NCBI RefSeq assembly: GCF_030406605.1
Contig: NZ_CP129104.1
Span: 3,238,687 to 3,302,686, forward strand
Direction of reading: 5' to 3'
Source: Curtobacterium sp. 458
GTDB taxonomy: Bacteria > Actinomycetota > Actinomycetes > Actinomycetales > Microbacteriaceae
Length of the DNA stretch: 64,000 nucleotides
Shown: positions 37,599 to 48,574 of the stretch, in pieces
How the letters are laid out: every line of letters starts with the position of its first letter
How positions within the stretch are numbered: the stretch's first letter is position 1
The notes under the pieces: model-generated
What the model was told of the DNA's origin: nothing
The model's input: only the letters and a program-made list of their open reading frames with translations
Databases searched by the model: none
Made by a program: the position numbers and the translations under genes

Positions 37599-37689
37599 CC
37601 GAGGTCCCACGACTCGCCGCCCCCGTGTCGCCGAGGTTCCACGGATCGGCCGTACGCGGCGCGAGGTGCCGCGATCCCGGAACCTCGGC
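37599..37689 (-). terminator. Inverted repeat GCCGAGGTTCC after rluD
   Basis: GCCGAGGTTCC (37630-37640) is perfectly inverted-repeated at 37679-37689, with an inner GCGGC/GCCGC stem. It starts 25 bp past the rluD stop and could end the division-cluster transcript. Its left part (37599 onward) is similar to the repeat at 37326. Confidence 0.5.
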
Positions 37690-37714
37690 ACGACGCCGAG
37701 CGCCCCCGGCGCCC

Positions 37715-38638
37715 CTACGCCGCGCGGATGCGGTCGAGCGCCTGCTGCAGGTCGTCCGGGTACGAGGCCTCGAACTCCACCCACGACCCGGTGCGCGGGT
37801 GCTCGAACCCGAGCCGCACGGCGTCGAGCCACTGCCGGGTCAGCCCGAGCTCCTCGGCGAGCACCGGGTCGGCTCCGTACATCGTGTCGCCCACGAGCGG
37901 GTGCCGCGTCGCCGCCATGTGCACGCGGATCTGGTGCGTCCGCCCGGTCTCGAGGTGCACCTCGAGCAGGGTCGCCGACCGGAAGGCCTCGAGGGTCTCG
38001 TAGTGCGTGACGCTCGGCTTGCCGTCCGCCGTCACCGCGAACTTCCAGTCGCTCGACGGGTGCCGGCCGATCGGGGCGTCGATCGTGCCGGAGGTCGGGT
38101 CCGGGTGGCCCTGCGCGAGCGCGTGGTAGACCTTGTCGACCGTGCGCTCCTTGAACGCCCGCTTCAGGTGCGTGTAGGCGAGCTCGGTCTTGGCGACGAC
38201 CATCAGCCCCGACGTGCCGACGTCGAGCCGGTGCACGATGCCCGCCCGCTCGGCGGCCCCGGAGGTCGCGATCGTGAAGCCCGCGGCGGCGAGGCCCCCG
38301 GGGACGGTCGGGCCGTCCCACCCGGGTGACGGGTGCGCTGCGACGCCGATGGGCTTGTCGACGACGACGATGTCCTCGTCGTCGTGCACGACCGTCATGC
38401 CCGGCACCTCGACCGGGACGATCCGCGGGGCTTCCTTCGGCGTCCACTCGACCTGCAGCCACGAGTCGGCGTGCAGCCGGTCGGACTTGTCCACGGTGAC
38501 GCCGTCGACGGTCACGCCGCCGGCGGCGACGACCTCGGCCGCGAACGACCGGCTGAACCCGAGCAGCTTCGCGATGGCGGCGTCGACACGCTCACCGGCG
38601 AGACCGTCGGGGACGGGGAGCGAACGGGACTCGGTCAC
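37715..38638 (-). CDS. rluD: 23S rRNA pseudouridine synthase, RluD family
   Basis: The 307-residue enzyme has an N-terminal S4 RNA-binding domain (about 8-65: [17 protein letters not shown]) and the pseudouridine synthase domain with catalytic aspartate in [19 protein letters not shown], plus [11 protein letters not shown]. In E. coli RluD modifies helix 69 of 23S rRNA; the exact uridines here are assumed. GTG 38638 is chosen since AGGTCC lies about 8 nt upstream and it starts 10 bp after the lspA stop; the longer frame would overlap lspA. lspA-rluD pairing is widespread. Confidence 0.93.
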   Translation of the reverse strand: MTESRSLPVPDGLAGERVDAAIAKLLGFSRSFAAEVVAAGGVTVDGVTVDKSDRLHADSWLQVEWTPKEAPRIVPVEVPGMTVVHDDEDIVVVDKPIGVAAHPSPGWDGPTVPGGLAAAGFTIATSGAAERAGIVHRLDVGTSGLMVVAKTELAYTHLKRAFKERTVDKVYHALAQGHPDPTSGTIDAPIGRHPSSDWKFAVTADGKPSVTHYETLEAFRSATLLEVHLETGRTHQIRVHMAATRHPLVGDTMYGADPVLAEELGLTRQWLDAVRLGFEHPRTGSWVEFEASYPDDLQQALDRIRAA

Positions 38639-38648
38639 GTGCGGGACC

Positions 38649-39302
38649 TCACGTCGCGTCGTGGCCGAGCGGGTCGCGGCCGTCGCGCGGCGCACGCGGG
38701 TCCTCGACGAGCGGCCGGGAGGCAGTGCTCGCCTCCGCCTCGCTGGTCGCGACCGCGGCGTCCTGCTCGCGACGCTGCTTCTCGCTGACCGCGCGCGTGC
38801 CGTCGAGGTTCACCCCGAGGATGACGAGCAGCACGAAGATGACCATGCTCACGCAGATGAACGAGTCAGCGATGTTGTAGATCGCGGGCATCATCCACGG
38901 CGTCGAGATGAAGTCCACCACGTGCCCGCGGCCGAAGCCGGGCTCACGGAAGAGCCGGTCGAGCAGGTTCCCGAGCGCGCCACCGAGCAGCATGCCGAGA
39001 ACGATCGCCCACCACATCGACCGGATCCGTCGGGCGAACACGATGATCGCGACGACGACGGCCGCCGAGACGATCGAGAACACCCACGTCATGTTCACCG
39101 CGAAGGAGAACGCGGCCCCGGGGTTCCGGACGTAGAAGAACTGCAGGGCGTTGCCGAGCACCGCCACGGGCCGGCCGTACGGCAGGTTCGCGACGACGAT
39201 CGCCTTGACGACCTGGTCGAGTGCCACCACGACGACAGCGGCGAAGGCCAGTGCCGCGATCGCGCGGACACTGACCTTCGCTCGTGGTGCTGGTCGTGAC
39301 AA
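38649..39302 (-). CDS. lspA: Lipoprotein signal peptidase (signal peptidase II)
   Basis: A 217-residue membrane aspartyl peptidase that removes signal peptides from diacylglyceryl-lipoproteins such as the CtaC in this window. Four helices are seen; catalytic aspartates lie in GHVVDFIS and YNIADSFI, with [10 protein letters not shown] and [10 protein letters not shown] as conserved blocks. It has a roughly 45-residue hydrophilic C-terminal tail longer than in E. coli. TTG 39302 starts 2 bp after the divIVA stop; no better in-frame start exists. Confidence 0.95.
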   Translation of the reverse strand: MSRPAPRAKVSVRAIAALAFAAVVVVALDQVVKAIVVANLPYGRPVAVLGNALQFFYVRNPGAAFSFAVNMTWVFSIVSAAVVVAIIVFARRIRSMWWAIVLGMLLGGALGNLLDRLFREPGFGRGHVVDFISTPWMMPAIYNIADSFICVSMVIFVLLVILGVNLDGTRAVSEKQRREQDAAVATSEAEASTASRPLVEDPRAPRDGRDPLGHDAT

Positions 39303-39304
39303 CG

Positions 39305-39994
39305 TCAGTTGCCGACGCCCGAGGCAGAGGCCGGGGCGAACCCGGACTGCTCGGTGCCGCCAGAGGTGTCGAGCTCGTTGAGCTGCCCCTGGATGTAGCT
39401 CTTCAGCTGAGCGCGGTAGTCGCGCTCGAACGTGCGGAGCTCGTCGATCTTGCCCTCGAGCTGGCGCTGCTCCTGCTCGAGCACCGCCACACGCTGACGG
39501 TTGGTGTTCTCGGTGTCGGCGATGATCTGGCGCTGCTTGGCCTCGGCGTCGGAGACGAGGCGAGCGGCCTGCGCGGTGCCCTCGGCGATGAGCGCGTCAC
39601 GCTTCTCGATGCCCTCGCGGACGTGCTCTTCGTGCAGACGACGAGCGAGCGTGAGGAGGTTCGTGGTGCCCTCGGTGTCCTCGTCCGGGGAGACCGTGGC
39701 AGCGGCGGGTGCGGCAGCGGCGACCGGCGCGGGCTCCGGAGCGGCGGCGACGGGGGCCGGCTCGGGCTCGGGGGTCGGGGCGGGCTGCTCCGCGGCCTGC
39801 TCGGTCGCGGCCGGCTTCGGCGCCGACTCGGCGGCCTGCAGGCGCTGACGGAGCTCGTCGTTCTCCGCGGTCAGGCGGCGGAGCTCGACCACGACCTCGT
39901 CGAGGAAGTCATCGACCTCGTCCTGGTCGTAGCCCTCGCGGAACTTCGTCGGCTGGAACCGCTTGTTGACTACGTCTTCCGGCGTCAAAGCCAT
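39305..39994 (-). CDS. divIVA: DivIVA/Wag31 polar growth protein
   Basis: The 229-residue cytoskeletal protein recognises curved membrane at poles and septa and directs wall synthesis. The N-terminal membrane-binding domain is MALTPEDVVNKRFQPTKF, then YDQDEVDDFLDEV; coiled coils run about 28-60 and 120-205. Between them is a Pro/Ala-rich linker (about 65-110). ATG 39994 is chosen because GAGG lies 8 nt upstream and homology starts there. Upstream, TAGATT at 40054-40049 could be its own promoter, giving about a 50-nt leader. Confidence 0.95.
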   Translation of the reverse strand: MALTPEDVVNKRFQPTKFREGYDQDEVDDFLDEVVVELRRLTAENDELRQRLQAAESAPKPAATEQAAEQPAPTPEPEPAPVAAAPEPAPVAAAAPAAATVSPDEDTEGTTNLLTLARRLHEEHVREGIEKRDALIAEGTAQAARLVSDAEAKQRQIIADTENTNRQRVAVLEQEQRQLEGKIDELRTFERDYRAQLKSYIQGQLNELDTSGGTEQSGFAPASASGVGN

Positions 39995-40048
39995 TGCCGT
40001 CACCTCAATAGAACTGCTGAACGTGTGGAACCACTACCGGTGCGACCG

Positions 40049-40054
40049 AATCTA
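40049..40054 (-). promoter_or_regulatory. -10 hexamer TAGATT of divIVA
   Basis: TAGATT on the minus strand is about 55 nt before ATG 39994 inside a 179-bp gap after yggT, suggesting divIVA is also expressed separately. Confidence 0.35.
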
Positions 40055-40173
40055 CCAGTCGTACCGTGTGGTGCGGATGCCGCGCCGGGGCGAGCATCGA
40101 TCCCGACCACCGTACACCGACGGGGGTGGGGAGTCGTCACCGCGCCTGGCGTGGCGCGTGTCGGGGCTGTCGA

Positions 40174-40473
40174 TCAGGCCGAGGCCGTGATGAGCAGTCC
40201 GACGATGAACCGGACGATGATCGCGACGAGCAGCACGATCGTCCAGCCGAAGTCGAGCGCCACGGGCCCCATCCGCATGGGCGGGAGGAGCCGGCGCACG
40301 AACCGGATGGGCGGGTCGGTGATCGTGTAGACCACGTCCGCCACGACGAGCATCCCGCCCCGCGGACGCCACTGCCGGTTGAAGGTCTGCACGAGGTCCA
40401 GGGCGAACCGACCCCAGAGCACGATGATGTAGAGCAGGAGTGCGTAGTACAAGACCAGGAGGATCGCGGTCAC
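40174..40473 (-). CDS. yggT: YggT family membrane protein
   Basis: A 99-residue protein with two hydrophobic segments (about 3-23 and 72-95) around the conserved TDPPIRFVRRLLPP motif. YggT proteins sit between sepF and divIVA in many actinobacteria and firmicutes and are thought to support division or envelope integrity; no biochemical role is settled. GTG 40473 begins 117 bp after sepF. Confidence 0.9.
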   Translation of the reverse strand: MTAILLVLYYALLLYIIVLWGRFALDLVQTFNRQWRPRGGMLVVADVVYTITDPPIRFVRRLLPPMRMGPVALDFGWTIVLLVAIIVRFIVGLLITASA

Positions 40474-40590
40474 GGTGGGGCTCGCTCGTCTCGGGTGACC
40501 GTCAGCCGCGCTGGCTGCTCACGGACTGTCGGTCACGGGCGGGTGGGCCGGCCGGTACGGCGCAGGCGGTGAGCGCGCGCCGGGTCCGGC

Positions 40591-41145
40591 TCAGGACTGG
40601 GCGAAGAAGTTCGCCTCGATGTCGGACTCTACCTCAGGCGCCTCACCGCTCACTGCGACGTGGGCCGGGGAGAGCAGGAAGACCTTGTTGGTGACGCGCT
40701 CGATCTTGCCGTACAGGCCGAGCGACAGCCCCGAGGCGAAGTCGATCATGCGCCGCGCGTCCGCCTCGGTCATCTGCGTGAGGTTGATGATCACGGGGAT
40801 GCCGTCGCGGAAGCTCTCGGCGATGGACTGCGCGTCCTTGTACTCACGGGGGTGGACGGTGAGGATCTCGTTCATTTCCTGGACCGGGGTCGCCTTCTGT
40901 GCGGTCGTGTGCGAGCGGCGGAGCGGGGTGACCTGGGCACCGCGCTGCGGGGTGTGCGCCTTGGGCTCGGGGGCCGGGGTCGGTGCGGGTGCAGCCGCCG
41001 CCGGGGCTTCCTGAGCAGCCGGAGCGGGAGTCGCCGCCGGGGCGGCCTGGGCACGCGCCGGGGCGGCCTGCGGCTCGTCCTCGTACTCGAGTTCCTCGTC
41101 GGCGAGGCCGAGGTAGACCATCGTCTTCTTCAGCGGACCAGCCAT
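40591..41145 (-). CDS. sepF: Cell division protein SepF
   Basis: The 184-residue SepF anchors FtsZ filaments to the membrane; actinobacteria lacking FtsA, as this cluster does, depend on it. The N-terminal amphipathic helix [18 protein letters not shown] binds membrane. A Pro/Ala-rich linker spans about 28-70, and the dimerising SepF core (about 85-175) has [24 protein letters not shown] and DFASGL. ATG 41145 has GGAGGAACC directly upstream. Partner FtsZ is encoded two genes upstream. Confidence 0.96.
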   Translation of the reverse strand: MAGPLKKTMVYLGLADEELEYEDEPQAAPARAQAAPAATPAPAAQEAPAAAAPAPTPAPEPKAHTPQRGAQVTPLRRSHTTAQKATPVQEMNEILTVHPREYKDAQSIAESFRDGIPVIINLTQMTEADARRMIDFASGLSLGLYGKIERVTNKVFLLSPAHVAVSGEAPEVESDIEANFFAQS

Positions 41146-41188
41146 GGTTCCTCCCGGGTTCGTGCTCGTGGTTGCCCTGCTGTCGAGG

Positions 41189-41974
41189 CTACGGTGCGTC
41201 CGGGCGTTTCCCCGTGATTGCGGTCCCGATCCGGAGGTGTGTCGCGCCCTCGGCGATCGCTTCCGCGTAGTCGCCGCTCATGCCGGCGCTGATGTCCGTC
41301 GCACCGGGCGCGAGGGAGACCACGCGCTCCGAGATCCCGCGCAGCCGGGCGAACGCCGCCCGGGGCTCCTCGTCGAGCGGCGCGACCGCCATCACGCCCC
41401 GCAGCCGGATCGTCCCGGTGCCGAGCACGCGGTCGACCATGGCCTCGACGGCATCGGGACGGACGCCTCCGCGCTCGGGGTCGTCCGTGAGGTTGACCTG
41501 CACGAAACCGTCGATCACGGGCGGCTCCGGCTCGGCGTCCGTCGGGGCAAAGGCGTCCACCACCGAATCCCGGTCCAGCGACTGCACGACGTGCGCGTAC
41601 CGACGCACCTGCCGCGCCTTCTTCGACTGCAGCTGCCCGACGAAGTGCCACGTGAGCGGCAGGTCGGCGAGCTCGGCGGCCTTCGCCTGCGCCTCCTGGT
41701 GGCGGTTCTCCCCCACGTCGGTGACGCCGAGCGCGGCGAGCTCGCGGACGAGCGACGCCGGGTGGTACTTCGTCACGACGATGAGCGTCAGCTCGTCGGG
41801 GCTGCGCCCCGCGACCCGCGCCGCGTCGGCGATGCCGCTCCTGACGGACGCGAGACGCGCCTCCAGTCCGTCGTCTGGAGACGAGTCGGACTGGGCCCCG
41901 ACCGCCGGTTCCGGAGCGACGCGCCAGCGGCGGTCCGGCCGTGCCGGTTGGGAGAGGCGCGGATCACCTGCCAC
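41189..41974 (-). CDS. yggS: PLP homeostasis protein, YggS/YlmE family
   Basis: The 261-residue protein is a single-domain TIM barrel binding pyridoxal phosphate. The PLP lysine lies in [10 protein letters not shown], with [28 protein letters not shown] and [12 protein letters not shown] as further family blocks. The first 35 residues (to about [10 protein letters not shown]) are not conserved. It lies 7 bp after ftsZ, the standard position between ftsZ and sepF. Role is PLP buffering rather than catalysis, by analogy with E. coli YggS. Confidence 0.93.
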   Translation of the reverse strand: MAGDPRLSQPARPDRRWRVAPEPAVGAQSDSSPDDGLEARLASVRSGIADAARVAGRSPDELTLIVVTKYHPASLVRELAALGVTDVGENRHQEAQAKAAELADLPLTWHFVGQLQSKKARQVRRYAHVVQSLDRDSVVDAFAPTDAEPEPPVIDGFVQVNLTDDPERGGVRPDAVEAMVDRVLGTGTIRLRGVMAVAPLDEEPRAAFARLRGISERVVSLAPGATDISAGMSGDYAEAIAEGATHLRIGTAITGKRPDAP

Positions 41975-41981
41975 GGCAGTG

Positions 41982-43148
41982 TTACTTCAGGAAGTCGGGG
42001 ACGTCGAGCTCGTCGTCGTCATCGTCGAAGGCCGGGTCGGCGGCGCGCTGCGCCGGCGCCTCGTGCTCCTGCGACGCCCACGAGGACGACGAGTCCTCGA
42101 TGGCACCGGTCGCGCCGGCGGCACCGGCCGCGGCGCCGGTGGACCCGCCACCGTCCGCCTCCACCCAGCTCGAGCGACGCTCCTTCTGCTGCGCGGTCGG
42201 CTCGCCACCGTCGAAGCCGGCGGCGATGACGGTCACGCGGACCTCGTCGCCGAGGGTGTCGTCGATGACCGCACCGAAGATGATGTTCGCCTCGGGGTGG
42301 ACGGCCTCCTGCACCAGGCGGGCGGCGTCGTTGATCTCGAAGATGCCGAGGTTCGATCCGCCCTGGATCGACAGGAGCACGCCGTGCGCGCCGTCGATCG
42401 AGGCTTCGAGCAGCGGGCTGGCGACCGCGAGCTCGGCGGCCTTGATCGCCCGGTCGGCCCCGCGCGAGGAGCCGATGCCCATGAGCGCCGAGCCCGCACC
42501 CTGCATGACCGACTTGACGTCGGCGAAGTCGAGGTTGATGAGGCCGGGGGTCGTGATGAGGTCGGTGATGCCCTGGACGCCGGCGAGGAGGACCTGGTCG
42601 GCGGTCGCGAAGGCCTCGACCATCGAGATGCCGCGGTCGGAGATCTCGAGGAGGCGGTCGTTCGGGACGACGATCAGCGTGTCGACCTCGTCCTTGAGCG
42701 ACGCGACGCCGTTCTCGGCCTGGGACTGCCGACGCTTGCCCTCGAAGCTGAACGGCTTCGTGACGACGCCGATGGTCAGCGCGCCGATCGACTTCGCGAT
42801 GCGGGCCACCACGGGAGCACCACCCGTACCGGTCCCGCCGCCCTCGCCCGCGGTGACGAAGACCATGTCGGCACCCGCGAGGGCTTCCTCGATCTCCTCG
42901 GCGTGGTCCTCGGCGGCGCGACGGCCGACCTCGGGGTCCGCGCCGGCGCCGAGGCCGCGGGTGATCTCGCGACCGACGTCGAGCTTGACGTCGGCGTCGC
43001 TGAGCAGCAGGGCCTGCGCGTCGGTGTTGATCGCGATGAACTCCACGCCGCGGAGGCCGAGCTCGATCATGCGGTTCACGGCGTTGACGCCGCCGCCGCC
43101 GACACCGACGACCTTGATGACGGCGAGGTAGTTGTGGTTCGTGGTCAC
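41982..43148 (-). CDS. ftsZ: Cell division protein FtsZ
   Basis: The 388-residue tubulin-like GTPase builds the Z-ring. N-terminal [15 protein letters not shown] and INTDAQAL, the tubulin signature [14 protein letters not shown], and T7-loop [11 protein letters not shown] are present. A variable linker (about 315-375) leads to the C-terminal binding peptide [11 protein letters not shown], which would contact SepF and FtsW. GTG 43148 ([13 protein letters not shown]) is the conserved start; GGAGG lies 11 nt upstream. The 170-bp gap above contains a conserved-looking AACCCT/AGGGTT dyad. Confidence 0.98.
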   Translation of the reverse strand: MTTNHNYLAVIKVVGVGGGGVNAVNRMIELGLRGVEFIAINTDAQALLLSDADVKLDVGREITRGLGAGADPEVGRRAAEDHAEEIEEALAGADMVFVTAGEGGGTGTGGAPVVARIAKSIGALTIGVVTKPFSFEGKRRQSQAENGVASLKDEVDTLIVVPNDRLLEISDRGISMVEAFATADQVLLAGVQGITDLITTPGLINLDFADVKSVMQGAGSALMGIGSSRGADRAIKAAELAVASPLLEASIDGAHGVLLSIQGGSNLGIFEINDAARLVQEAVHPEANIIFGAVIDDTLGDEVRVTVIAAGFDGGEPTAQQKERRSSWVEADGGGSTGAAAGAAGATGAIEDSSSSWASQEHEAPAQRAADPAFDDDDDELDVPDFLK

Positions 43149-43168
43149 GTCAGTCCGGCCTCCGGTTG

Positions 43169-43199
43169 AACCCTCAACCTCTACTTGAAAGTCAGGGTT
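43169..43199 (-). promoter_or_regulatory. AACCCT-N19-AGGGTT dyad in the ftsZ leader
   Basis: AACCCT (43169-43174) and AGGGTT (43194-43199) flank an AT-richer core containing CTACTTGAAAG, 20 bp upstream of GTG 43148. In this GC-rich window such an AT-rich symmetric block stands out. It could be an operator or an mRNA hairpin controlling ftsZ. Confidence 0.45.
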
Positions 43200-43318
43200 T
43201 TTGCTGCTAGGTGTGGTGCTTGCGTCGACGCTACGGGTGCCCTCCCGACGAGGCACAGCCGCCACGCCGCGTGTCGCCCGATTCCGCCCGACTCCGGTGC
43301 CCGGGACGGCTCCGACGC

Positions 43319-44539
43319 CTACTTCGCCGAGCGGATGACGCCGTTGTCGGGCGCGCTGACGTCGTACTCGACGACCGACCCCGGGTCACGGGTCTCGTGG
43401 TCCCGCACGAGCGCGGCCAGGAGCCGGGCCTTCGCGTCCGACGCGTCGGGGCTCCCCCAGACGACCTTCGAGCCGTCCTTGAGCGTCAGGGTGACGTCGT
43501 CCGCGGTGGAGGCCTTGACGGCCTTCGTCTGCGAGCGCACCGACGACGGGAGCGCCAGGACCACCTCGGACATGGTGCGGAACACCGGGGAACCGAGCTT
43601 CGCGCTGCCGATGTCGGCGAGGGGCATCGACGCCGGGCGGTCCTTCGCCGACTGCACGACGATGCCGGCCGGGTCGACGAGATCGAAGGTGCGGCCGGAC
43701 TGCACGGCGACCACGGGCGTGCGCTCGGTGACGGTCACGACGAGGGTGTGCGGCGGCGCCTCCTCGGTGACGTAGCTCTCGACGAGCGGGAACTGCGCGA
43801 TGTCGCGCTTGACCTCGTCGAAGTCGAGTCGGGCGAGCGGCGTGCCGATCTGACCGGACAGCGCCCGTCGGAGCGCGACGTCGTCCACCCGGTTCGTGCC
43901 CTTGACCTCGATCGTCTGCAGGGCCATGAGCGGCGAGTACACCGCGACGAGGATCGAAGCGCCGAGCACCACGACGATCCCGGCCGCCGTGATCCACGCG
44001 GCACGGCGGTGGCGGCTGCGCCGGGTGAAGCGGCGGACCTCGGCGCGTTCGAGGAGACGGCGGCGGCGCCTGGCGATGCGGGCCTCTCGAGCGGTCTCGG
44101 CGGCGCGGACCTTCGTCCCGATCGGGGTCTCCAGGACGTCGGTGACCCGGCCATCGTCGTGGACGGAGCCGCCGGACGTCGCATCGTCCGGACGGGGGCG
44201 CGGTCCGCCGCGGTCGTCGGAGGGGTGGTCCTCGTCCGGTGCGTACTCGCGGAGTCGCCCGGCGACGGACGACAGCCCGGCGCCCAGGCGGCGGCCGGCG
44301 GCACCGGCGAGGGCGGAGGCGCGGTCACGCGAGGACGGCGCTGCCTCGTCCTCCGGCCCGGCCGCCTCGGGTCCCGCAGCCGGCGGGGCGGGGTCGACCC
44401 GTGCCTCCAGGCCGTCCTCGGGTGTCGGCGCGACCGGTCGACGCGGGAGCCGGGGGGCACGACGCTGCCGGGGCGCCGGGGCGCCCTCGTCCGGAGCGGT
44501 CGGCTCCGGACGCTCGTCGAACCCCTCGGGACGCTTCAC
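43319..44539 (-). CDS. ftsQ: Cell division protein FtsQ
   Basis: A 406-residue bitopic divisome protein. The first 175 residues are an unusually long, Pro/Arg-rich cytoplasmic region; a single helix (about 180-203: [20 protein letters not shown]) follows. The POTRA domain (about 207-278) begins [21 protein letters not shown], then the FtsQ beta domain. It links FtsW/FtsI to FtsB/FtsL. GTG 44539 overlaps the murC stop (GTGA). The long cytoplasmic extension is common in actinobacteria. Confidence 0.93.
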   Translation of the reverse strand: MKRPEGFDERPEPTAPDEGAPAPRQRRAPRLPRRPVAPTPEDGLEARVDPAPPAAGPEAAGPEDEAAPSSRDRASALAGAAGRRLGAGLSSVAGRLREYAPDEDHPSDDRGGPRPRPDDATSGGSVHDDGRVTDVLETPIGTKVRAAETAREARIARRRRRLLERAEVRRFTRRSRHRRAAWITAAGIVVVLGASILVAVYSPLMALQTIEVKGTNRVDDVALRRALSGQIGTPLARLDFDEVKRDIAQFPLVESYVTEEAPPHTLVVTVTERTPVVAVQSGRTFDLVDPAGIVVQSAKDRPASMPLADIGSAKLGSPVFRTMSEVVLALPSSVRSQTKAVKASTADDVTLTLKDGSKVVWGSPDASDAKARLLAALVRDHETRDPGSVVEYDVSAPDNGVIRSAK

Positions 44540-45954
44540 CGGGACTGCGCTCCGTCGTGCAGCGCCGTGAGCACCTGCGGGATGATCCGGTACACGTCAC
44601 CGCAGCTGAGCGTCATGATGATGTCGCCGTCCTGCGCGACCGCGGCCGCGCGGGCCGAGGCCTCGTCCCAGTCGGGCAGGAAGTCGACGCGGGACTGGTC
44701 CGCGAAGCGCTCCTGCACGAGCGCGCCCGTGACGCCGGGCTCGGGGTCCTCGCGCGCACCGTAGACGTCGAGCACGACGGTGTGGTCCGCGAGCTCCTCG
44801 TAGACCTTCGCGAAGTCGCCGGCCATGAGCCGTGTGCGCGAGTACAGGTGCGGCTGGTGGATCGCGATGATCCGGCCGTCCCCGACGACGTTGCGCGCTG
44901 CCCGGAGCGCCGCCGCCACCTCGGTCGGGTGGTGCGCGTAGTCGTCGTACACCGACACCCCGCGCTCGACGCCGTGGAGCTCGAAGCGTCGCTGGGTGCC
45001 GCCGAAGGCCTCGATCCCACGGATCGCGTCGGCGGGCGCGACGCCGAGGCCGGTGAGGACCGCGAAGGCCCCGACCGCGTTCACGGCGTTGTGCCGCCCG
45101 GGCACCCGCAGGGTCAGGTGGTGCGACTCACCGCCGGCGCGGAAGTCGACCTCGACCCCGGCCGACTCGGTGATGCGCTCGATGCGGACGTCGGCGTCGT
45201 CCGCCTCGCCGAACGTGACGATCTCCGGCGCGTCGGGTCGGGCACGGACTCCCGCGGTGACGCGCTTGGCCTCGCCGTCGTCGCTCGAGATGACCAGGCG
45301 CTCGGAGGCCTTCGCGGCGAAGTCGACGAACGCCTCGGTGAACGCCTCGACGCTGCCGTAGTGGTCGAGGTGGTCGGCGTCGACGTTCGTGACGAGCGCC
45401 ACGGCCACGTCGTAGAGCAGGAAGGAGCCGTCGGACTCGTCGGCCTCGACGACGAAGAGGTCGCTCGAACCCGGGGCCGAGCTCGTGCCGAGGGACTGGA
45501 TGACGCCGCCGTTCACGAAGCTCGGGTCGAGGCCGAGCTCGACGAGGGCGGTGACGATCATGCCCGTCGAGGTGGTCTTGCCGTGGGCACCGGCGACCGC
45601 GACGAGGCGCTGCCCGGCGATGAGCGCCGCGAGGGCCTGGGACCGGTGCAGCACCGGGATGCCGCGGCGCTGGGCCTCGAGCAGCTCGGGGTTGTCCGGC
45701 CACAACGCGCTCGTGACGACGATCGTGTCCGCCTCGGCGACGTTCGCGGCGTCGTGACCGATGTGCACGTCGGCGCCGAGCTCTCGCATCGTCTGCGTGG
45801 TCGCGGTCTCGCGGGCGTCGCTCCCGCTGACGCGGTGGCCGGCGGCGAGGAACATCCGGGCGATGCCGCTCATCCCGGAACCACCGATGCCGACGAAGTG
45901 CACGGCACCGAGGTCGTCCGGGATCGGCTGGGTCAGGTCCGGCTTGATGGTCAT
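44536..45954 (-). CDS. murC: UDP-N-acetylmuramate-L-alanine ligase
   Basis: The 472-residue Mur ligase adds the first residue of the peptide stem to UDP-MurNAc. Landmarks are [15 protein letters not shown] (nucleotide-sugar site), [12 protein letters not shown] (ATP P-loop), [22 protein letters not shown] and [13 protein letters not shown] 45954 overlaps the murG stop by ATGA. In B-type peptidoglycan this residue is Gly rather than Ala in some Microbacteriaceae, so the amino acid used here is not certain. Confidence 0.96.
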   Translation of the reverse strand: MTIKPDLTQPIPDDLGAVHFVGIGGSGMSGIARMFLAAGHRVSGSDARETATTQTMRELGADVHIGHDAANVAEADTIVVTSALWPDNPELLEAQRRGIPVLHRSQALAALIAGQRLVAVAGAHGKTTSTGMIVTALVELGLDPSFVNGGVIQSLGTSSAPGSSDLFVVEADESDGSFLLYDVAVALVTNVDADHLDHYGSVEAFTEAFVDFAAKASERLVISSDDGEAKRVTAGVRARPDAPEIVTFGEADDADVRIERITESAGVEVDFRAGGESHHLTLRVPGRHNAVNAVGAFAVLTGLGVAPADAIRGIEAFGGTQRRFELHGVERGVSVYDDYAHHPTEVAAALRAARNVVGDGRIIAIHQPHLYSRTRLMAGDFAKVYEELADHTVVLDVYGAREDPEPGVTGALVQERFADQSRVDFLPDWDEASARAAAVAQDGDIIMTLSCGDVYRIIPQVLTALHDGAQSR

Positions 45955-47186
45955 GGTTCCTCCGTGGTGCTGCCGGTGGTCGGCCGGCCGTCGGCGTCGC
46001 GTGCTGTGTCGCCGGTCTCGGCGCGCGGTGCGTTCCGTGCTGCGTCGCCGGACGTGTCGCTCTGTCCGGCGCGGGTTGCGTCGCCGGTCGTCTCGCTCTG
46101 CCCGGCGCGGGTTGCGCTCCGTGCGGCGTCGAGCACGAGGTCGGTCATCCGGTCGGCGCCGTCGCGGTGTCCGACGCTGCCCGCGCGGACCGCCATGCTC
46201 GCGACGCGGGCGCGGTCCTGCAGGAGCGTCAGGAGCTGGAACGTCACCCAGTCCTGGTCGAATTCCCCGTCGGCCACGAGGACCGCTCCCCCGGCGTCGA
46301 CGACGTCCTTCGCGTTGTGCCGCTGTTCGCCGTTGCCGACCGGGTACGGCACGAGGACGCTCGGCAGCCCGACGGCGGTGAGCTCGCAGACCATGCCGGC
46401 GCCGGACCGCGAGACCACGAAGTCGCTCGCGGCGTACGCGAGGTCCATGCGGTCGCAGTAGGGCAGCACGTGGTAGCCGTCGAGGTCGCTCGGCCCGATG
46501 TCCGACTTCGCACCGACGACGTGCAGCACCTGCCACCCGGCGCCGACGATCGCGGCTGCGCTGCGGTTCACCGTGCGGTTGATGCTCCGGGCTCCCGAGG
46601 ACCCACCGGTCACCAGCAGGACGGGGCGGTCGGCGTCGAGGCCGAACTCCGCGAGCCCCTCGGCCCGGCTCGCACGGCGGTCCAGGGACTCGACCTCGCG
46701 ACGGAGCGGCATGCCGACGACGCGGCCGTGCCGGAGTCGGGTGTTCGAGAACGTGACGCCGACGTGCTCGGTGAGGAACGCGGCGAGGCGGTTCGCGAGG
46801 CCGGGCTTGGCGTTCTGCTCGTGCACGACGATCGGCGTGCCGGTGCGACGGGCCGCGATGTAGGCGGGAGCGGCCGCGTAGCCGCCGACCCCGAGGACGA
46901 CGTCGACGCCGCGGTCGCGGATGATCTGCTCGGTGCGTTGCACCGCGCGCCGGAAGGCGCCGGGGAAGCGCAGCGCTGCGGCGTTCGGCTTCCTCGGGAA
47001 GGGCAGGCGCGGGATCGTCAGCAGTTCGTAGCCGCGCATCGGGACGAGCCGGGACTCGAGGCCCTCGGCGGTCCCGAGGACGAGCACCTCGGCGTCGGGG
47101 TCGCGCTCGGTCAGCCGGTCGGCGACCGCGAGCAGGGGGTTCACGTGGCCGGCGGTCCCGCCGCCGGCGAAGAGGTAGCGGCTCAC
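45951..47186 (-). CDS. murG: UDP-GlcNAc:lipid I N-acetylglucosaminyltransferase
   Basis: The 411-residue GT28 enzyme converts lipid I to lipid II at the membrane's inner face. N-terminal [45 protein letters not shown] and the donor-binding [18 protein letters not shown] are all present. Beyond residue 355 or so it has a non-conserved tail of about 50 residues built from 12-residue repeats ([24 protein letters not shown]). GTG 47186 overlaps the ftsW stop; its own stop overlaps murC. Confidence 0.96.
   Translation of the reverse strand: MSRYLFAGGGTAGHVNPLLAVADRLTERDPDAEVLVLGTAEGLESRLVPMRGYELLTIPRLPFPRKPNAAALRFPGAFRRAVQRTEQIIRDRGVDVVLGVGGYAAAPAYIAARRTGTPIVVHEQNAKPGLANRLAAFLTEHVGVTFSNTRLRHGRVVGMPLRREVESLDRRASRAEGLAEFGLDADRPVLLVTGGSSGARSINRTVNRSAAAIVGAGWQVLHVVGAKSDIGPSDLDGYHVLPYCDRMDLAYAASDFVVSRSGAGMVCELTAVGLPSVLVPYPVGNGEQRHNAKDVVDAGGAVLVADGEFDQDWVTFQLLTLLQDRARVASMAVRAGSVGHRDGADRMTDLVLDAARSATRAGQSETTGDATRAGQSDTSGDAARNAPRAETGDTARDADGRPTTGSTTEEP
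46041..46112 (-). repeat. 36-bp in-frame tandem repeat in murG
   Basis: Two near-identical 36-bp units (46041-46076, 46077-46112) encode 12-residue repeats in the MurG tail, with partial units on both sides. In-frame copy-number change would be tolerated. Confidence 0.8.
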
Positions 47187-48574
47187 CGCTGGGCTCCGTT
47201 CGTGCGCGGACTGCGCGGGGTGGTGCCGGCGCGGGCGCCGGTGCTGGCGCCCGAGCCGCGCAGGGCGGTCCGGTGGTCGATGCCCGGGTCGTCGGAGCGC
47301 TTGCCGGGCAGGTCCCGCGCGAACGACAGCACCACACCGATGCCGACGAGGGTCATGATGAGCGCCGAGCCACCCGCGGAGATGAGCGGCAACGGCACCC
47401 CGAGCACCGGCAGGAGCCCGAGGACCACCGCGATGTTGACGAGCGCCTGCCCGATGATCCACGCGAGGATGCCGCCGGTGACGGTCTTGACGAACGGGTC
47501 GCGGCTCTGCCGGATGACCTTGATCATGCTGACCGCGAGGACCACGAAGAGCGCGAGGACGACGACGGCGCCGATGAGCCCGAGTTCCTCGCCGATGATC
47601 GCGAAGATGTAGTCGTTGTCGGCCTCGGGCAGCCAGGACCACTTCGCCTTGGAGTTGCCGAGTCCGACACCGAAGACGCCGCCGGACGCCAGCGCCCACA
47701 TGCCGTGCACGGGCTGCCAGCAGAGGTCCTGGAACTGGTTCGAGTCGGTGCAGCCGGAGAGCCAGGCGTTGATGCGGTACGACCGCGACGCCGACGTCAT
47801 CGTGATGAACGGCAGCACGACGGCGATCGTGCCGACGACCACGAGCAGGTGCTTCGCCCGCGCGCCACCGACGTAGAGGGCGCCGAGGACGAGGATGAGC
47901 ATGATCATCGCCGTGCCCTGGTCGCCGCCGAGGAGCACGAGGCCGAGCGGCAGCACGATGGCGATGCCGATCGGGACGAACAGCTCCTTCCAGTTGTCGA
48001 GCTTGTCCCGCTTGACGTACATGATCGCGCCGACCGCGAGGGCGAGTCCGAGCTTCACGGCCTCGGAGGGCTGCGCGCTGAACGAGCCGATCGAGATCCA
48101 GTTCCGGTTGCCCTGGATCTCCACGCCGAGCGGTGTGTAGACGAGCAGCTGCAGCACGAGCGCCGCGCCCAGGATCCCCATCGCCCACTTCCGCCAGGCG
48201 CGGGCGGGCACCCGGCTGGCGATGAGCATGAGCGGCACGCCGAGCACCGCGTAGAGCCCCTGCCGGGACGCTGCGCCGAAGAAGTCGTGCGTGGCGGCGT
48301 ACTGCTCGACGCTGGAGGACGAGAGCACCATGACGACGCCGAAGACGACGAGGAAGAGCGTGACGCCGAGGATCGTGTAGAACGTGGCCGACTCGGCGAC
48401 GAACACGTTCTTCACCGCGACGACGGCGCCTGTCGGGCGGCGCCGCGACGATCCCGCGCCGGTCGCGCTCGACGTGCCGGTCGCGCCCGTGCCGCGCGCG
48501 CTCGACGTGCCGGTCGCACTCGTGCCGCGCGCGCCCGCTGCGCCGCTAGGGCCGTTCGCCGGAAGGTCCGCCAT
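47183..48574 (-). CDS. ftsW: Septal peptidoglycan glycosyltransferase FtsW
   Basis: The 463-residue SEDS protein polymerises lipid II with FtsI at the septum. Ten helices are predicted from about residue 50; the extracellular block [21 protein letters not shown] and GGDQGTAMI and [12 protein letters not shown] are SEDS signatures. The first 45 residues are a Thr/Ser/Gly-rich cytoplasmic tail with two 11-residue repeats. ATG 48574 has GGAGG 8 nt upstream, within murD's last 29 bp. The longer frame to 48847 is antisense-like shadow and rejected. Confidence 0.95.
   Translation of the reverse strand: MADLPANGPSGAAGARGTSATGTSSARGTGATGTSSATGAGSSRRRPTGAVVAVKNVFVAESATFYTILGVTLFLVVFGVVMVLSSSSVEQYAATHDFFGAASRQGLYAVLGVPLMLIASRVPARAWRKWAMGILGAALVLQLLVYTPLGVEIQGNRNWISIGSFSAQPSEAVKLGLALAVGAIMYVKRDKLDNWKELFVPIGIAIVLPLGLVLLGGDQGTAMIMLILVLGALYVGGARAKHLLVVVGTIAVVLPFITMTSASRSYRINAWLSGCTDSNQFQDLCWQPVHGMWALASGGVFGVGLGNSKAKWSWLPEADNDYIFAIIGEELGLIGAVVVLALFVVLAVSMIKVIRQSRDPFVKTVTGGILAWIIGQALVNIAVVLGLLPVLGVPLPLISAGGSALIMTLVGIGVVLSFARDLPGKRSDDPGIDHRTALRGSGASTGARAGTTPRSPRTNGAQR
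48468..48533 (-). repeat. 33-bp in-frame tandem repeat in ftsW
   Basis: Two 33-bp units (48468-48500, 48501-48533), differing by a few bases, encode [15 protein letters not shown] repeats in the cytoplasmic N-terminus of FtsW. Confidence 0.8.

Larger units (their letters stand above)
37205..37714. other. Gene-free gap of 510 bp with repeats
   Basis: No coding-like frame. It holds the dnaE promoter region, a repeat block at 37326-37417, a degenerate palindrome at 37501-37544 and a second block at 37599-37689. Two units starting CCGAGGTCNCACGAC (37326 and 37599) are related, so the gap contains duplicated pieces. Confidence 0.65.

Noticed and set aside
44536..47337. A 933-codon frame as a long MurC
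   Set aside because: Only the part from ATG 45954 is MurC; the upstream part reads antiparallel codons of murG in another frame.
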